Shown here: piece after piece, positions 19,525-29,921 of the stretch
Numbering within the stretch: position 1 is the first letter of the stretch
Layout: each line of letters opens with the position of its first letter
NCBI RefSeq assembly: GCF_018882365.1
Contig: NZ_JACVOP010000001.1
Span: 1,363,341-1,427,340, forward strand
Length of the DNA stretch: 64,000 nucleotides
Source of the DNA: Polynucleobacter sp. 71A-WALBACH
GTDB taxonomy: Bacteria > Pseudomonadota > Gammaproteobacteria > Burkholderiales > Burkholderiaceae
Reading direction: 5' to 3'
Program-made: the position numbers and the translations under genes
The notes under the pieces: generated by a model
Database searches by the model: none
What the model was told of the DNA's origin: nothing
What the model saw: only the letters and a program-made list of their open reading frames with translations

Positions 19525-20199
19525 GTGGCAAAGAATAAATTTAATAAAAGTTGGTTGCAGGATCATCTGAATGATCCCTACGTGAAGATGGCTCAAAAAG
19601 AGGGTTATCGTGCACGTGCCGTCTATAAGCTGAGTGAGATAGATGAGCAAGACCGACTTATCAAAGCAGGTATGACTATTGTGGATCTTGGGAGTGCTCC
19701 CGGGAGCTGGTCTCAGTACGCCCGTAATCGCCTAACTGAGCTTGGTAAAAATAATCCAAATATAGAGTCTGGTAAGCCCGATGGAATCATTATTGCGATA
19801 GATATTCTGCCGATGGAGGATATTGCGGACGTTTCTTTTATACAGGGAGATTTCCGAGAGGATGAGGGTTTAAAGGCGCTGGAAGCGCTTTTACCGGCCA
19901 ATGCAGAGGGAAAGGTCGATCTGGTGATGTCTGATATGGCGCCCAACCTTTCTGGGGTGGGGGTGGCTGATGCCGCTCGAATGGCCTTTTTGGCTGAAAT
20001 CGCCTTGGATTTTTCGGTTCAGCACCTCAAGCCAGAAGGAGCCTTACTCATTAAGTGTTTCAACGGAAGTGGCTATAGCCAGATCGTGGAATCCTTTAAA
20101 AAGGTCTTTAAAACGGTGGCCTCCAGAAAGCCAAAAGCTTCTAGAGCCAAGTCCTCAGAAATCTTTTTGCTCGGCCGAGAGCTCAAACCACCCAAATAA
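19525..20199 (+). CDS. rlmE: 23S rRNA 2'-O-ribose U2552 methyltransferase
   Basis: The 224-residue RlmE (FtsJ/RrmJ) methylates U2552 in the ribosomal A loop. SAM-binding motif I is seen as [14 protein letters not shown] and the catalytic tetrad surroundings as [10 protein letters not shown] and [11 protein letters not shown]. It starts at GTG ([19 protein letters not shown]), the usual N terminus. The yhbY-rlmE-ftsH-folP-glmM order is the same as in E. coli. Confidence 0.95.
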   Translation: MAKNKFNKSWLQDHLNDPYVKMAQKEGYRARAVYKLSEIDEQDRLIKAGMTIVDLGSAPGSWSQYARNRLTELGKNNPNIESGKPDGIIIAIDILPMEDIADVSFIQGDFREDEGLKALEALLPANAEGKVDLVMSDMAPNLSGVGVADAARMAFLAEIALDFSVQHLKPEGALLIKCFNGSGYSQIVESFKKVFKTVASRKPKASRAKSSEIFLLGRELKPPK

Positions 20200-20221
20200 C
20201 CCCTAAAAGTAGGGGCTTATT
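20200..20221 (+). terminator. Short hairpin after rlmE
   Basis: CCCCTA / TAGGGG 6-bp stem (20200-20205, 20210-20215) with loop AAAG, followed by CTTATT. It directly overlaps the end of rlmE and probably attenuates read-through into ftsH. Confidence 0.4.
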
Positions 20222-20325
20222 AAATAAATTCGCTCTCAGCCCTTGAAAAAGGCTGGTAGTAGAATCAAATACTTAGGTATAGCAATCCGCTTTAACTCCC
20301 GGATTAATCCGGCAAAGGTCTCCTT

Positions 20326-22203
20326 TTGAATAGCAATATGTTGCAAAAAATCGGTGTGTGGCTCATTGTGGGTCTGGTGCTGTTTACTGTTTTCAAACAG
20401 TTTGACAAGCCAAAAGATCAAACTCAAGTCACGTATTCTCAATTCATGGACGATGCCAAAGCTGGCAAAGTTAAGCGAGTTGATGTGCAAGGTCGCACGC
20501 TGCAAGTTACCCCTAATGACGGCAACAAATATTCCATCATCTCCCCGGGAGATATTTGGATGGTTGGCGATCTGATGAAGTACGGCGTACAAGTAACAGG
20601 TAAGGCGGATGATGAGCCCAATATGTTGGTTTCTGCTCTGTACTATCTTGGGCCTACTTTATTGATTATTGGTTTCTGGTTCTTCATGATGCGACAGATG
20701 CAGGGTGGCGGTAAGGGCGGAGCATTCTCTTTCGGCAAATCTAAAGCGCGTTTGATAGATGAGAACAGTAATACCGTTACCTTTGCCGATGTTGCTGGTT
20801 GCGATGAGGCTAAAGAGGAGGTCTTTGAGATTGTTGACTTCTTAAAAGATCCGCAAAAGTTTCAGAAGCTCGGCGGTCGTATCCCGCATGGTGTCTTGCT
20901 AGTAGGTCCTCCAGGTACTGGTAAGACCTTGCTAGCGCGTGCGATTGCAGGTGAAGCCAAAGTACCTTTTTTCTCAATCTCTGGTTCAGACTTTGTCGAG
21001 ATGTTTGTTGGTGTTGGCGCTTCACGCGTGCGAGACATGTTTGAGAACGCTAAGAAAAATTCTCCTTGCATCATCTTTATTGATGAGATTGATGCTGTCG
21101 GTCGCCATCGTGGCGCAGGTATGGGTGGTGGTAACGATGAGCGCGAACAAACTCTTAACCAAATGCTGGTGGAGATGGATGGTTTTGAAAGTAATAGTGG
21201 TGTGATCGTCGTTGCTGCAACCAACCGTTCTGACGTATTGGACAAGGCCTTATTACGTCCTGGCCGTTTCGATCGCCAGGTGCATGTTGGCTTGCCAGAT
21301 ATTCGTGGTCGCGAGCAAATCTTGCAAGTGCATATGCGTAAAGTTCCGATTGATCCAGATGTGGATGCGGCTGTATTGGCGCGTGGTACTCCTGGTTTCT
21401 CGGGTGCGGATTTGGCCAACTTGGTAAATGAATCCGCATTGTTTGCAGCACGTCGCAATAAGCGTGCCGTAGATATGAAAGACTTTGAAGATGCCAAAGA
21501 CAAGATTTACATGGGTCCTGAGCGTAAGTCTGCAGTGATGCGTGAAGAAGAGCGCCGCAATACGGCGTATCACGAGTCTGGTCACGCAGTGGTCGCCAAG
21601 GTATTACCTAAGGCGGATCCAGTTCATAAGGTCACCATCATGCCGCGCGGTATGGCCTTGGGTGTGACATGGCAGTTACCGGAGTTTGATCGTGTGAACT
21701 TGTACAAAGATCGCATGATGGAAGAGTTGGCTATTTTGTTTGGTGGTCGTGCTGCTGAAGAAGTTTTCTTGCACTCCATGAGCACTGGTGCATCGAATGA
21801 CTTTGAGCGTGCTACTAAAATGGCCCGCGACATGGTGACTCGTTACGGTATGAGCGATAGCTTGGGTACGATGGTCTATGTTGATACTGAATCTGAAAGT
21901 ATTTTTGGACGCAACAGCACCAAGACAGTTTCTGAGTTGACGCAACAAAAAGTGGATGCAGAGATTCGTGCGTTGGTAGATAGTCAGTACGCGTTGGCAA
22001 GATCGATTCTTGAGCAGAATCGTGACAAAGTTGAAGCTATGGTCGCTGCTTTGCTTGAGTGGGAAACCATTGATGCTGAGCAGATTACTGACATCATGGA
22101 AGGTCGTCCGCCGCGTGCTCCTAAGCCACCTCCAGCAACCCAGTTTGGTAACTCTGCTGGCACGCCAGGTCCTGCTGCTGGCGCCGCTCCAGCGACTGCT
22201 TAA
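20326..22203 (+). CDS. ftsH: ATP-dependent zinc metalloprotease FtsH
   Basis: This 625-residue membrane-anchored AAA protease degrades misfolded membrane proteins and regulators. TM1 (about residues 10-25) and TM2 (about 103-123) flank a periplasmic domain. Walker A is GPPGTGKT, Walker B is [12 protein letters not shown], and the zinc site HESGH lies in the C-terminal peptidase domain. TTG 20326 is preferred over ATG 20338: AAGG lies 7 bases ahead of it, and the resulting MNSNMLQK N terminus matches beta-proteobacterial FtsH. The C-terminal tail is Pro/Ala-rich. Confidence 0.96.
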   Translation: MNSNMLQKIGVWLIVGLVLFTVFKQFDKPKDQTQVTYSQFMDDAKAGKVKRVDVQGRTLQVTPNDGNKYSIISPGDIWMVGDLMKYGVQVTGKADDEPNMLVSALYYLGPTLLIIGFWFFMMRQMQGGGKGGAFSFGKSKARLIDENSNTVTFADVAGCDEAKEEVFEIVDFLKDPQKFQKLGGRIPHGVLLVGPPGTGKTLLARAIAGEAKVPFFSISGSDFVEMFVGVGASRVRDMFENAKKNSPCIIFIDEIDAVGRHRGAGMGGGNDEREQTLNQMLVEMDGFESNSGVIVVAATNRSDVLDKALLRPGRFDRQVHVGLPDIRGREQILQVHMRKVPIDPDVDAAVLARGTPGFSGADLANLVNESALFAARRNKRAVDMKDFEDAKDKIYMGPERKSAVMREEERRNTAYHESGHAVVAKVLPKADPVHKVTIMPRGMALGVTWQLPEFDRVNLYKDRMMEELAILFGGRAAEEVFLHSMSTGASNDFERATKMARDMVTRYGMSDSLGTMVYVDTESESIFGRNSTKTVSELTQQKVDAEIRALVDSQYALARSILEQNRDKVEAMVAALLEWETIDAEQITDIMEGRPPRAPKPPPATQFGNSAGTPGPAAGAAPATA

Positions 22204-22226
22204 CTAGCCTGCTGGTAAGTCTCTCA

Positions 22227-23099
22227 GTGGCTATGCAAAATCTGCCCGCAACGTGGCGTTGCGGGCGTTTTCTTTTTGACTTTAGTAAACGTCAACGCCC
22301 ACTCGTGATGGGTATTCTCAATGCCACACCAGATTCCTTTTCTGATGGTGGCAAGTTCAGAACTCCAAGCGATGCCATTGCCCGAGCCGAACTCATGATT
22401 GCCAATGGTGCGGACATTATTGATATCGGTGGCGAATCGACTCGTCCTGGTGCTGAACCCGTCTCTCTACAAGAAGAGTTGGATCGCGTCTTGCCGGTGA
22501 TTCATGCTTTAAAAGATTGTGGCGTAGCTCTATCTATTGATACTTATAAATCCGAGACCATGTGCCAAGCGCTCAAGGCTGGCGTCGATTGCATCAACGA
22601 TATCTGGGCATTGCGACAAGAGGGTGCAGTCGAGACTGTCATCGAGAGCGATAAAAATGAGCCAGATAAACAGTGCGGCATTGTTTTAATGCATATGCAA
22701 CGCGATCCTCAAACGATGCAATTTGATCCCGATTATCAAGATGTGATTGGCGAGGTAAAGCTATTTTTGCAAAAGCGGGCAAGCTTGCTCGAAAACCAAG
22801 GTGTCGCAAAAAATAGAATTGCCATCGATCCTGGTTTTGGGTTTGGTAAAAGTCTGGAACACAACCTCAAGATGCTAGCTAATTTTGATCAATTCTCTGA
22901 ATTAGGCTATCCAGTTTTGGCAGGAATTTCTCGTAAATCCATGCTGGGTAAGTTAACTGGTCGGGATACCAATGAGCGAGTGGCACCTAGTGTCGCTGCT
23001 GCCATTTTGGCCGCTGATCGGGGTGCCCGCATTATTCGAGTCCATGACGTTCAGGAGACGGTTGACTCCTTGAAGATCTGGGAAGCGATCAAAGGGTAA
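22227..23099 (+). CDS. folP: Dihydropteroate synthase
   Basis: A 290-residue TIM-barrel enzyme that condenses p-aminobenzoate with dihydropterin pyrophosphate in folate synthesis, the target of sulfonamides. The signatures MGILNATPDSFSDGGKF and GADIIDIGGESTRPGAEPV are present, as is the late GISRKSMLG pterin-binding loop. The start may be GTG 22227 or ATG 22233. It follows ftsH by 23 bases and precedes glmM, the usual order. Confidence 0.95.
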   Translation: MAMQNLPATWRCGRFLFDFSKRQRPLVMGILNATPDSFSDGGKFRTPSDAIARAELMIANGADIIDIGGESTRPGAEPVSLQEELDRVLPVIHALKDCGVALSIDTYKSETMCQALKAGVDCINDIWALRQEGAVETVIESDKNEPDKQCGIVLMHMQRDPQTMQFDPDYQDVIGEVKLFLQKRASLLENQGVAKNRIAIDPGFGFGKSLEHNLKMLANFDQFSELGYPVLAGISRKSMLGKLTGRDTNERVAPSVAAAILAADRGARIIRVHDVQETVDSLKIWEAIKG

Positions 23100-23139
23100 C
23101 TTACTTGTCTAAATACCCACAAGTTTTATAATCAAACCC

Positions 23140-24483
23140 ATGAAAAAACAATTCTTTGGAACTGATGGCATCCGCGGTGAAGTAGGGCAATTTCCAATTG
23201 TTCCAGAGTTCATTACGCGCCTTGGTTATGCAGCTGGTAAAGTGCTAAGCAGTCATGCAAAACCCGGTGAGCGCTGCAAGATTTTGATTGGCAAAGACAC
23301 GCGTGTTTCTGGTTATTTATTGGAGGCGGCCTTAGAGGCTGGCTTTGCTGCCGCTGGAGTTGATGTGATGCTGTGTGGACCTATGCCAACACCAGGCGTT
23401 GCTTATCTGACTAAAGCATTACGTTTATCCGCAGGTGTTGTGATTTCGGCATCGCATAATGCTTATCAAGATAATGGCATTAAATTCTTCTCCGCTGAAG
23501 GCGGTAAATTAACTGATGAGTTTGAGTTGGCAATTGAGGCGGAGCTTGCAAAGCCGATGGGCTGCGTCAGCTCTAAAGAATTAGGTAAAGCCTTCCGCTT
23601 AGATGATGCAGCAGGTCGTTATATTGAGTTCTGTAAATCTACTTTCCCTGGCGACTTAAATCTTAAAGGCATGAAATTGGTTGTGGATTGCGCCCATGGC
23701 GCTGCATACCATACCGCTCCTCACGTCTTCCATGAGCTCGGCGCAGAAGTGATTTCAATTGGCGTGCACCCTGATGGACGAAATATCAATGATGGTTGCG
23801 GTGCTACAGCTCCCGAGGCATTAATTGCCAAGGTAAAAGAAGAGGGAGCTGATCTCGGTATCGCTTTGGATGGTGATGCTGATCGCTTGCAAATGGTCGA
23901 TGCTTCTGGTCGGTTGTTTAATGGTGATGAGCTCTTATACGTGCTTGCAAAGGATCGTATTGAGCGGGGTCAAAAAATAGGTGGTGTAGTTGGCACCTTG
24001 ATGACAAACCTAGCAGTAGAAAATGCGATCAAAGGTTTGGGTATCGGATTTGAACGTGCCAATGTTGGTGACCGTTATGTTTTAGAGATGCTCAAACAAA
24101 AAGGCTGGATTATCGGTGGCGAAGGCTCAGGTCATCTGCTCTGCTTGGATCAGCATTCAACTGGTGATGGCACTATTGCCGCATTGCAAGTTCTGGCAGC
24201 TATGAGTCAGAGCAAGAAGAGTTTGGCTCAATTATTGGACTCTGTAAAAATCTTCCCCCAAGTTCTTCTGAATATCAAATTCAAATCCGGTTACGACTGG
24301 AAGTCCGATGATGCACTCAAATCTAAGATAAGCCAGGTTGAGAGCGATCTCAAGGGTACGGGGAGGGTGCTCATCCGCGCCTCAGGCACAGAGCCTGTTC
24401 TACGCGTCATGGTTGAGGCTCAAGATGGTAACGTAGCCATGAACTCGGCTAAGAGCATTTCTGAGCTCATTCCAGCAGCATAA
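23140..24483 (+). CDS. glmM: Phosphoglucosamine mutase
   Basis: The 447-residue enzyme interconverts glucosamine-6-P and glucosamine-1-P for UDP-GlcNAc, peptidoglycan and LPS. The active-site phosphoserine loop is [12 protein letters not shown], the metal loop ALDGDADR, the sugar loop GGEGSGH and the phosphate-binding loop [12 protein letters not shown]. Length and all four domains are normal. It ends about 40 bases before the Pho box of pstS. Confidence 0.96.
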   Translation: MKKQFFGTDGIRGEVGQFPIVPEFITRLGYAAGKVLSSHAKPGERCKILIGKDTRVSGYLLEAALEAGFAAAGVDVMLCGPMPTPGVAYLTKALRLSAGVVISASHNAYQDNGIKFFSAEGGKLTDEFELAIEAELAKPMGCVSSKELGKAFRLDDAAGRYIEFCKSTFPGDLNLKGMKLVVDCAHGAAYHTAPHVFHELGAEVISIGVHPDGRNINDGCGATAPEALIAKVKEEGADLGIALDGDADRLQMVDASGRLFNGDELLYVLAKDRIERGQKIGGVVGTLMTNLAVENAIKGLGIGFERANVGDRYVLEMLKQKGWIIGGEGSGHLLCLDQHSTGDGTIAALQVLAAMSQSKKSLAQLLDSVKIFPQVLLNIKFKSGYDWKSDDALKSKISQVESDLKGTGRVLIRASGTEPVLRVMVEAQDGNVAMNSAKSISELIPAA

Positions 24484-24520
24484 GCAATTGATTATATTGG
24501 GATAATTTCTTTTATGACAA

Positions 24521-24554
24521 TTGTCATAAAAGAGTCATACACAGATCGTATCGT
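24521..24554 (+). promoter_or_regulatory. PhoB box and probable -10 of pstS
   Basis: Two direct half-sites with 11-bp period, TTGTCAT (24521-24527) and GAGTCAT (24532-24538), match CTGTCAT at 6/7 and 5/7. A possible -10, TATCGT (24549-24554), follows at about 10 bp, the spacing expected when PhoB replaces a -35 element. The first half-site also forms the right arm of a perfect 20-bp palindrome at 24511-24530. Confidence 0.75.
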
Positions 24555-24598
24555 TCATATATCGCAATATTGCGTTATTTATCTGAGGATCGATCCAC

Positions 24599-25621
24599 AT
24601 GAAATCATTCTTGAAAAAAGCGTTAGTTATTAGCGCAATTTCAATTGCTCCAGTCACTTTTGCTGCTGATATGACTGGTGCTGGTGCAACATTCCCATAC
24701 CCAATTTACGCTAAATGGGCCGAAGCTTTTAAAGCAAAAACTGGCTCTAACTTGAACTATCAATCTATTGGTTCTTCAGGTGGCATTAAACAGATTAAGG
24801 CAAAAACTGTAGATTTCGGTGCGACCGATAATCCAGTGAAATTCGAAGATCTAGAAAAAGATGGTTTAGTTCAATTCCCGGCAATTATTGGTGGCGTTGT
24901 TCCAGTCATCAACGTCGAAGGAGTAAAACCAGGCGAAATTAAGTTAGATGGCCCAACATTGGCTGATATTTTCCAAGGCGTCATTTCTGATTGGGGTGAT
25001 AAGCGTATTGCCATCATGAACCCAGGTGTAAAGATTCCTTCAGGTCCTATTACAGTAGTTCATCGTGCTGATGGCTCTGGCACAACAGCTATTTTTACCG
25101 ACTACTTAGCTAAAACTAGCACACTCTGGAAAGATGCTGTTGGTGCAGGAGCTGCTGTTAAGTGGCCAGCCGCCTCATCTGTTGGCGGCAAAGGTAATGA
25201 GGGTGTAGCTGCAAACGTATCCCGTGTAAAGAACTCAGTTGGTTACGTTGAATATGCTTATGCTAAGAAAAACAAAATGACTTATATCTCTTTGAAGAAT
25301 AAGGATGGTAATTTTGTTGCCCCTGATGATTTGACATTCGCCGCTGCAGCAGCTGGTACTGATTGGGCGAAGGTTCCAGGGATGGGTACATTCATCACTA
25401 ATGCAGGTGGCGCTAAGTCATGGCCAATTACTGGTGCTTCTTTTATTCTCTTGTACAAGAACCCTGAAAACAAAGCAAATGCTGCTGAAGTTATTAAGTT
25501 CTTCGATTTTGCATTCAAAGATGGCAAGAAGATGGCGGAAGAGTTGGATTACGTTCCAATGCCTGATGCAACTACAGAATTTATTCGCAAGAATGTATTC
25601 ACAAAGGTCATTACTAAGTAA
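24599..25621 (+). CDS. pstS: Phosphate ABC transporter, periplasmic phosphate-binding protein
   Basis: This 340-residue protein captures phosphate in the periplasm and delivers it to PstCA. A signal peptide (about 1-22, ending TFA-AD) is followed by MTGAGATFPYPIYAKW. The phosphate-contacting segments SIGSSGG and HRADGSGTTAIF are visible, with the conserved C-terminal region around LDYVPMP. It is the first gene of the pst-pho operon, preceded by a Pho box and followed by an intercistronic hairpin. Confidence 0.96.
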   Translation: MKSFLKKALVISAISIAPVTFAADMTGAGATFPYPIYAKWAEAFKAKTGSNLNYQSIGSSGGIKQIKAKTVDFGATDNPVKFEDLEKDGLVQFPAIIGGVVPVINVEGVKPGEIKLDGPTLADIFQGVISDWGDKRIAIMNPGVKIPSGPITVVHRADGSGTTAIFTDYLAKTSTLWKDAVGAGAAVKWPAASSVGGKGNEGVAANVSRVKNSVGYVEYAYAKKNKMTYISLKNKDGNFVAPDDLTFAAAAAGTDWAKVPGMGTFITNAGGAKSWPITGASFILLYKNPENKANAAEVIKFFDFAFKDGKKMAEELDYVPMPDATTEFIRKNVFTKVITK

Positions 25622-25626
25622 GGATT

Positions 25627-25650
25627 GATGATTGAGATTTCTCATTCATC
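25627..25650 (+). other. Imperfect hairpin between pstS and pstC
   Basis: An 11-bp stem with one mismatch (25627-25637 with 25640-25650) lies directly after the pstS stop. Together with the next hairpin it may stabilise the pstS 3' end. Confidence 0.45.
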
Positions 25651-25658
25651 TTCAAATA

Positions 25659-25685
25659 ACAGCTCCACTTAACATGGGGCTGTTT
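25659..25685 (+). terminator. Intercistronic attenuator between pstS and pstC
   Basis: An 8-bp stem (25659-25666 with 25676-25683, one T-G wobble, 9-base loop) followed by a short T run. A partial terminator here would keep PstS in excess over the membrane components, as is typical for binding-protein operons. Confidence 0.55.
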
Positions 25686-25708
25686 CAATATTTATACAAG
25701 TAGAATTT

Positions 25709-26698
25709 ATGATTGAATCGACCCAGTCTCATTCAGCTCCGACGCCACAAGCGCTCCGTATTGCTAAGTTACAGCGTATTCAGGATTTCTTATTCCACGG
25801 CATCACGCAATTCTTTGCTCTATCTGTATTAATTGCTTTGCTTGGAATCATGATCTCGCTTGCTATCAATGCTTGGCCAGCGCTAAGCACTTTTGGACTT
25901 GGATTTTTCTTCACCCAAGAGTGGGATATTGTGAATGGTGAGTTTGGCGGTCTGATAGCTATCTACGGCACCTTGGTAACTTCCTTGATTGCCTTATTGA
26001 TTGCTGTTCCTCTCAGTTTTGGCATTGCTGTTTTCCTCACGGAATTATGCCCGGGCCCTCTACGTAGGCCCCTAGGTACGGCAGTGGAATTGTTAGCGGC
26101 AGTGCCATCTATCATCTACGGCATGTTTGGTTTATTTATTTTTGCACCGCTGTTTGCGGAATATATTCAACCTGCCTTAGCTGTAACCCTCGGGAAGATT
26201 CCGGGGTTGGGTATTTTATTCTCCGGCGCATTTAATGGTATCGGTGTTCTGTGTGCGGGCCTAATTTTGGCAATGATGATTCTGCCTTTTATTGCTTCTG
26301 TAATGCGAGATGTTTTTGAGATTGTCCCGCCAGTGCTTAAAGAGTCCGCCTATGGCATTGGTTGCACAACTTGGGAAGTGGTGAAGAACGTTGTGCTGCC
26401 TTACACCAAAGCGGGTGTGATTGGCGGCGTAATGCTAGGTTTGGGTAGGGCTCTTGGTGAAACTATGGCCGTAACCTTTGTAATTGGTAATGCGCACCGT
26501 TTATCACCATCCTTATTCGCCCCCGGAACCTCTATTGCATCCACATTGGCCAATGAGTTTGGTGAGGCTGAGGCAGGTAACCATTTGTCCTCTTTGTTCG
26601 CCTTAGGACTAGCGCTATTCATTATTACCTTCGTTGTCTTGGCATTCGCTAAATGGATGCTGAGCAATATGGAGAAGAAGCAGGGCTTAAAAACATGA
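25709..26698 (+). CDS. pstC: Phosphate ABC transporter permease PstC
   Basis: The 329-residue inner-membrane permease has about six to seven TM segments. The EAA loop facing the ATPase is seen as [31 protein letters not shown] in two parts, and [16 protein letters not shown] is typical of the first periplasmic loop. It pairs with PstA. The stop overlaps the pstA start (ATGA). Confidence 0.95.
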   Translation: MIESTQSHSAPTPQALRIAKLQRIQDFLFHGITQFFALSVLIALLGIMISLAINAWPALSTFGLGFFFTQEWDIVNGEFGGLIAIYGTLVTSLIALLIAVPLSFGIAVFLTELCPGPLRRPLGTAVELLAAVPSIIYGMFGLFIFAPLFAEYIQPALAVTLGKIPGLGILFSGAFNGIGVLCAGLILAMMILPFIASVMRDVFEIVPPVLKESAYGIGCTTWEVVKNVVLPYTKAGVIGGVMLGLGRALGETMAVTFVIGNAHRLSPSLFAPGTSIASTLANEFGEAEAGNHLSSLFALGLALFIITFVVLAFAKWMLSNMEKKQGLKT

Positions 26699-27561
26699 AC
26701 AACATTTCGAATATTGATCCAGCTGTTTTTGCAAAACGTAAGCGTGCCAATAAGATTGGCTTAGCTTTGTCTATGGGTGCCATGGGCTTAGGCATGATCT
26801 TTCTGCTTTGGATTCTGGGTGTATTGGTAATTAAGGGATTTTCAGCGCTTGATATAACCCTCTTTACTCAAAGCACTCCAGCTCCGGGATCCGATGGTGG
26901 CGGTTTAGCTAATGCAATTGTCGGTAGCTTAATGTTGGTGGGTTGCTGTACTTTAATCAGTACACCAATTGGCGTCTTAGCAGGCTTGTATCTTTCGGAA
27001 TACGGTGACCGCAGTCGCATCGCTTCGATTACTCGTTTTGTTACCGACATTATGCTTTCCGCGCCATCTATTGTGATCGGCTTATTTGTGTATGCATTTG
27101 TTGTTGCACAAGTGCGTCACTTTTCTGGTTGGGCCGGCACGATTGCTTTGGCTTTGATTGCTATTCCAGTGGTAGTTCGTACTACTGAGAACATGTTGCG
27201 CTTGGTGCCCGGTAGCTTACGAGAGGCGGCCTATGCTTTGGGTACACCAAAGTGGAAAGTGGCTTTCATGATCACATTAAGAGCTGCGCAAAGCGGTGTG
27301 ATGACAGGTATTTTGTTGGCCTTGGCTCGTGTGAGCGGTGAAACTGCTCCCTTGCTCTTTACTGCTCTTAATAATCAATTTTTCTCTACCAATATGAACG
27401 CCCCAATGGCGAACTTACCAGTAGTAATCTTTCAGTTTGCGATGAGCCCCTATGACAACTGGGTTGACCTCGCATGGGGTGGCGCTTTATTGATTACTTT
27501 TGCCGTATTGGGCTTAAATATTTTGGCTCGTGTGGTATTCCGAGAGAAAGTACAAGGATGA
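26695..27561 (+). CDS. pstA: Phosphate ABC transporter permease PstA
   Basis: The 288-residue second permease subunit. The ATG at 26695 overlaps the pstC stop and is favoured over the longer frame. The EAA motif [15 protein letters not shown] and the opening periplasmic loop [20 protein letters not shown] are conserved. It forms the phosphate channel with PstC and is coupled to pstB by an ATGA overlap. Confidence 0.95.
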   Translation: MNNISNIDPAVFAKRKRANKIGLALSMGAMGLGMIFLLWILGVLVIKGFSALDITLFTQSTPAPGSDGGGLANAIVGSLMLVGCCTLISTPIGVLAGLYLSEYGDRSRIASITRFVTDIMLSAPSIVIGLFVYAFVVAQVRHFSGWAGTIALALIAIPVVVRTTENMLRLVPGSLREAAYALGTPKWKVAFMITLRAAQSGVMTGILLALARVSGETAPLLFTALNNQFFSTNMNAPMANLPVVIFQFAMSPYDNWVDLAWGGALLITFAVLGLNILARVVFREKVQG

Positions 27562-28403
27562 TGAGCAATATGAAAACAATGTTTGACTTAAATCAGGTTG
27601 ATAGTCAGGGAGCTAGAATGGATACAACCCAACCGACCCAACGAGAAGTTAAAAATGCGCTTGAAGTGCGCAATCTTAATTTCTTTTATGGCACATTTCA
27701 GGGTCTGAAGAATATTAATTTGGATATTGAAGAAGGAAAGGTCACTGCTTTTATTGGACCATCCGGGTGTGGAAAATCGACTTTACTTCGCACTTTAAAT
27801 CGTATGTATGACTTGTATCCCGGCCAGCGTGCTGAAGGCGAGATTAACTTTTATGGCCAGAATATTTTAGAGCCTGGACAAGATCTTAATTTACTTCGCT
27901 CAAGAATTGGTATGGTCTTTCAAAAGCCAACACCTTTTCCAATGTCAATTTATGAAAATATTGCATTTGGTGTGCGCCTCTACGAAAAGCTTTCTCGCTC
28001 TGAAATGGATGAGCGGGTAGAGTGGGCACTTAATAAGGCCGCCTTGTGGACTGAGGCAAAAGACAAGCTAAATCAAAGCGGCCTATCTCTTTCAGGCGGT
28101 CAGCAGCAACGCCTGTGTATTGCACGCGGTGTCGCAGTGAAGCCATCAGTTATTTTGCTTGACGAACCAACTTCAGCCTTAGATCCAATCTCTACTGGAA
28201 AAATTGAAGAGTTGATCAATGAACTCAAGCATGAATATACGATTGCTATCGTTACTCACAATATGCAGCAGGCGGCTCGCGTGTCGGATTACACTGCTTA
28301 CATGTATCTTGGAAGTCTGATTGAGTACGGTAAGACGGATGAAATCTTCATCAAGCCAAAACGCAAAGAAACAGAAGATTACATTACCGGCCGTTTCGGT
28401 TAA
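27558..28403 (+). CDS. pstB: Phosphate ABC transporter ATP-binding protein
   Basis: The ATPase of the Pst transporter, 281 residues from ATG 27558 (a second ATG follows at 27561), with AAGGA just upstream. Walker [12 protein letters not shown], the signature LSGGQQQRL, Walker [14 protein letters not shown] and the H-loop VTHNMQQA are all intact. About 35 residues precede the core domain. PstB also takes part in PhoR/PhoU signalling of phosphate sufficiency. Confidence 0.96.
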   Translation: MMSNMKTMFDLNQVDSQGARMDTTQPTQREVKNALEVRNLNFFYGTFQGLKNINLDIEEGKVTAFIGPSGCGKSTLLRTLNRMYDLYPGQRAEGEINFYGQNILEPGQDLNLLRSRIGMVFQKPTPFPMSIYENIAFGVRLYEKLSRSEMDERVEWALNKAALWTEAKDKLNQSGLSLSGGQQQRLCIARGVAVKPSVILLDEPTSALDPISTGKIEELINELKHEYTIAIVTHNMQQAARVSDYTAYMYLGSLIEYGKTDEIFIKPKRKETEDYITGRFG

Positions 28404-28415
28404 TTGGAGAGCTAA

Positions 28416-29123
28416 ATGCCAGATAAACACCTTTCATCGCAGTTTGATGCCGATTTAAATTCCCTCTCGAGTCGTTTGCTTGAGATGGGGGGCTTGGTAG
28501 AGTCGCAGATTTCAACAGCGATGCGCGCCTTTACGCAGATGGACATTGAAACCTGTAATGTTGTGATTCAGAATGAAAAACAGGTTAATGATCTTGAAAT
28601 TCAGATTGACTTGGCATGTACTGAGTTGATCGCACGCCGTCAACCTACGGCTCGTGACCTGCGCTTGGTAATGGCGGTATCTAAAGCGATTACCAATTTA
28701 GAGCGGGCAGGGGATGAAGCTGAGCGCGTTGCCAAAAGAACGAAGCGTTTAATTGAAGCTGGGGCTACTCACAACATTAACGTAGCTGAAATTCGTCTTT
28801 CAGGCCAAATGGCAATTTCACTATTGCGTCGAAGCTTAGATGCTTTTGCTCGCTTGGATACCGTAGCTGCAGCAGATGTAGTGCAAGAAGACCGCCAGAT
28901 CGATGAAGAATTTAGAGGATTCGTTCGTAAGTTGATTTCCTACATGATGGAAGATCCCCACACCATTACCACTGGTCTTGACATGTTGACTATTGCTAAG
29001 GCGATTGAGCGTATCGGTGACCATGCGAAAAATATCGCTGAATTCGTAATCTATATTGCTAAAGGGTCTGACGTACGTCATATTCCTCATGAGGATTTGG
29101 TTCGCGAGGCAAATAGACCATAA
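28416..29123 (+). CDS. phoU: Phosphate-specific transport regulator PhoU
   Basis: The 235-residue all-helical protein restrains Pst activity and keeps PhoR in the inhibitory state when phosphate is plentiful. Two repeats of the PhoU three-helix bundle with E/DxxxD metal motifs are visible (ERAGDEAERVAKRTKR in the first, ERIGDHAKNIAEF in the second). It follows pstB by 12 bases and precedes phoB. Confidence 0.96.
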   Translation: MPDKHLSSQFDADLNSLSSRLLEMGGLVESQISTAMRAFTQMDIETCNVVIQNEKQVNDLEIQIDLACTELIARRQPTARDLRLVMAVSKAITNLERAGDEAERVAKRTKRLIEAGATHNINVAEIRLSGQMAISLLRRSLDAFARLDTVAAADVVQEDRQIDEEFRGFVRKLISYMMEDPHTITTGLDMLTIAKAIERIGDHAKNIAEFVIYIAKGSDVRHIPHEDLVREANRP

Positions 29124-29143
29124 ATTAAATCAATACGGAATTC

Positions 29144-29860
29144 ATGATGACTCACCGCATATTGATAGTTGAAGATGAGCCTTCTATTGCAGAGCTGATT
29201 GCCATTAACTTGACCCATGCTGGATATGAGGTTGAGAAGGCTATGCAAAGTGATATCGCGCTAAATATGATGCGCGATGAATTGCCTAGTCTACTGATTC
29301 TAGATTGGATGTTGCCGGGAAAATCTGGCGTTCAATTTGCCAGGGAGTTGCGCGCAAATGATCGCACTCGATCGTTGCCCATTCTCATGCTTACTGCGAA
29401 AAGCGAAGAGTCTGATAAAGTTTTGGGTCTTGACTCCGGGGCTGATGATTACGTCACTAAGCCTTTTTCACCAAAAGAATTGGTTGCACGCGTAAAAGCG
29501 CTGTTACGCCGTCAAACTCCAATTGAGGATACCGGGCCATTATCTGTTGGTCCATTGAGGCTGGATCCGCTTTCACACCGCGTTACTGCCATTTGGCCCA
29601 ATATGGATCCTCAATCACTTTCACTAGGCCCTACGGAATATCGATTGTTGCAGTTTTTAATGGCCAATCCTGAAAGGGTGCATTCCAGAGCTAACTTGTT
29701 AGATAAGGTCTGGGGTAATGAGGTCTACATTGAAGAGCGCACAGTTGATGTTCATATTAAAAGGTTGAGGGCTGCTTTAGCTTCATCGGACTGTGATCGC
29801 TATATTGAGACTGTTCGGGGAAGTGGTTACAGAATTACTAAGATCCCTACCCAGACCTAA
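29144..29860 (+). CDS. phoB: Phosphate regulon response regulator PhoB
   Basis: The 238-residue OmpR-family regulator has a receiver domain with acidic pocket EDE (residues 10-12) and phospho-acceptor Asp 54 in LLILDWMLPG. The winged-helix DNA-binding domain ends YIETVRGSGYRI. It binds tandem 11-bp-spaced CTGTCAT half-sites; several such sites are seen across the following 20 kb. The start may be ATG 29144 or 29147. Confidence 0.96.
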   Translation: MMTHRILIVEDEPSIAELIAINLTHAGYEVEKAMQSDIALNMMRDELPSLLILDWMLPGKSGVQFARELRANDRTRSLPILMLTAKSEESDKVLGLDSGADDYVTKPFSPKELVARVKALLRRQTPIEDTGPLSVGPLRLDPLSHRVTAIWPNMDPQSLSLGPTEYRLLQFLMANPERVHSRANLLDKVWGNEVYIEERTVDVHIKRLRAALASSDCDRYIETVRGSGYRITKIPTQT

Positions 29861-29921
29861 TTAGCTTGGGGCTTCCAGGCGGGTTATCTACCCCAGCATC
29901 AAGATGCTCTAAGATTGTCGT

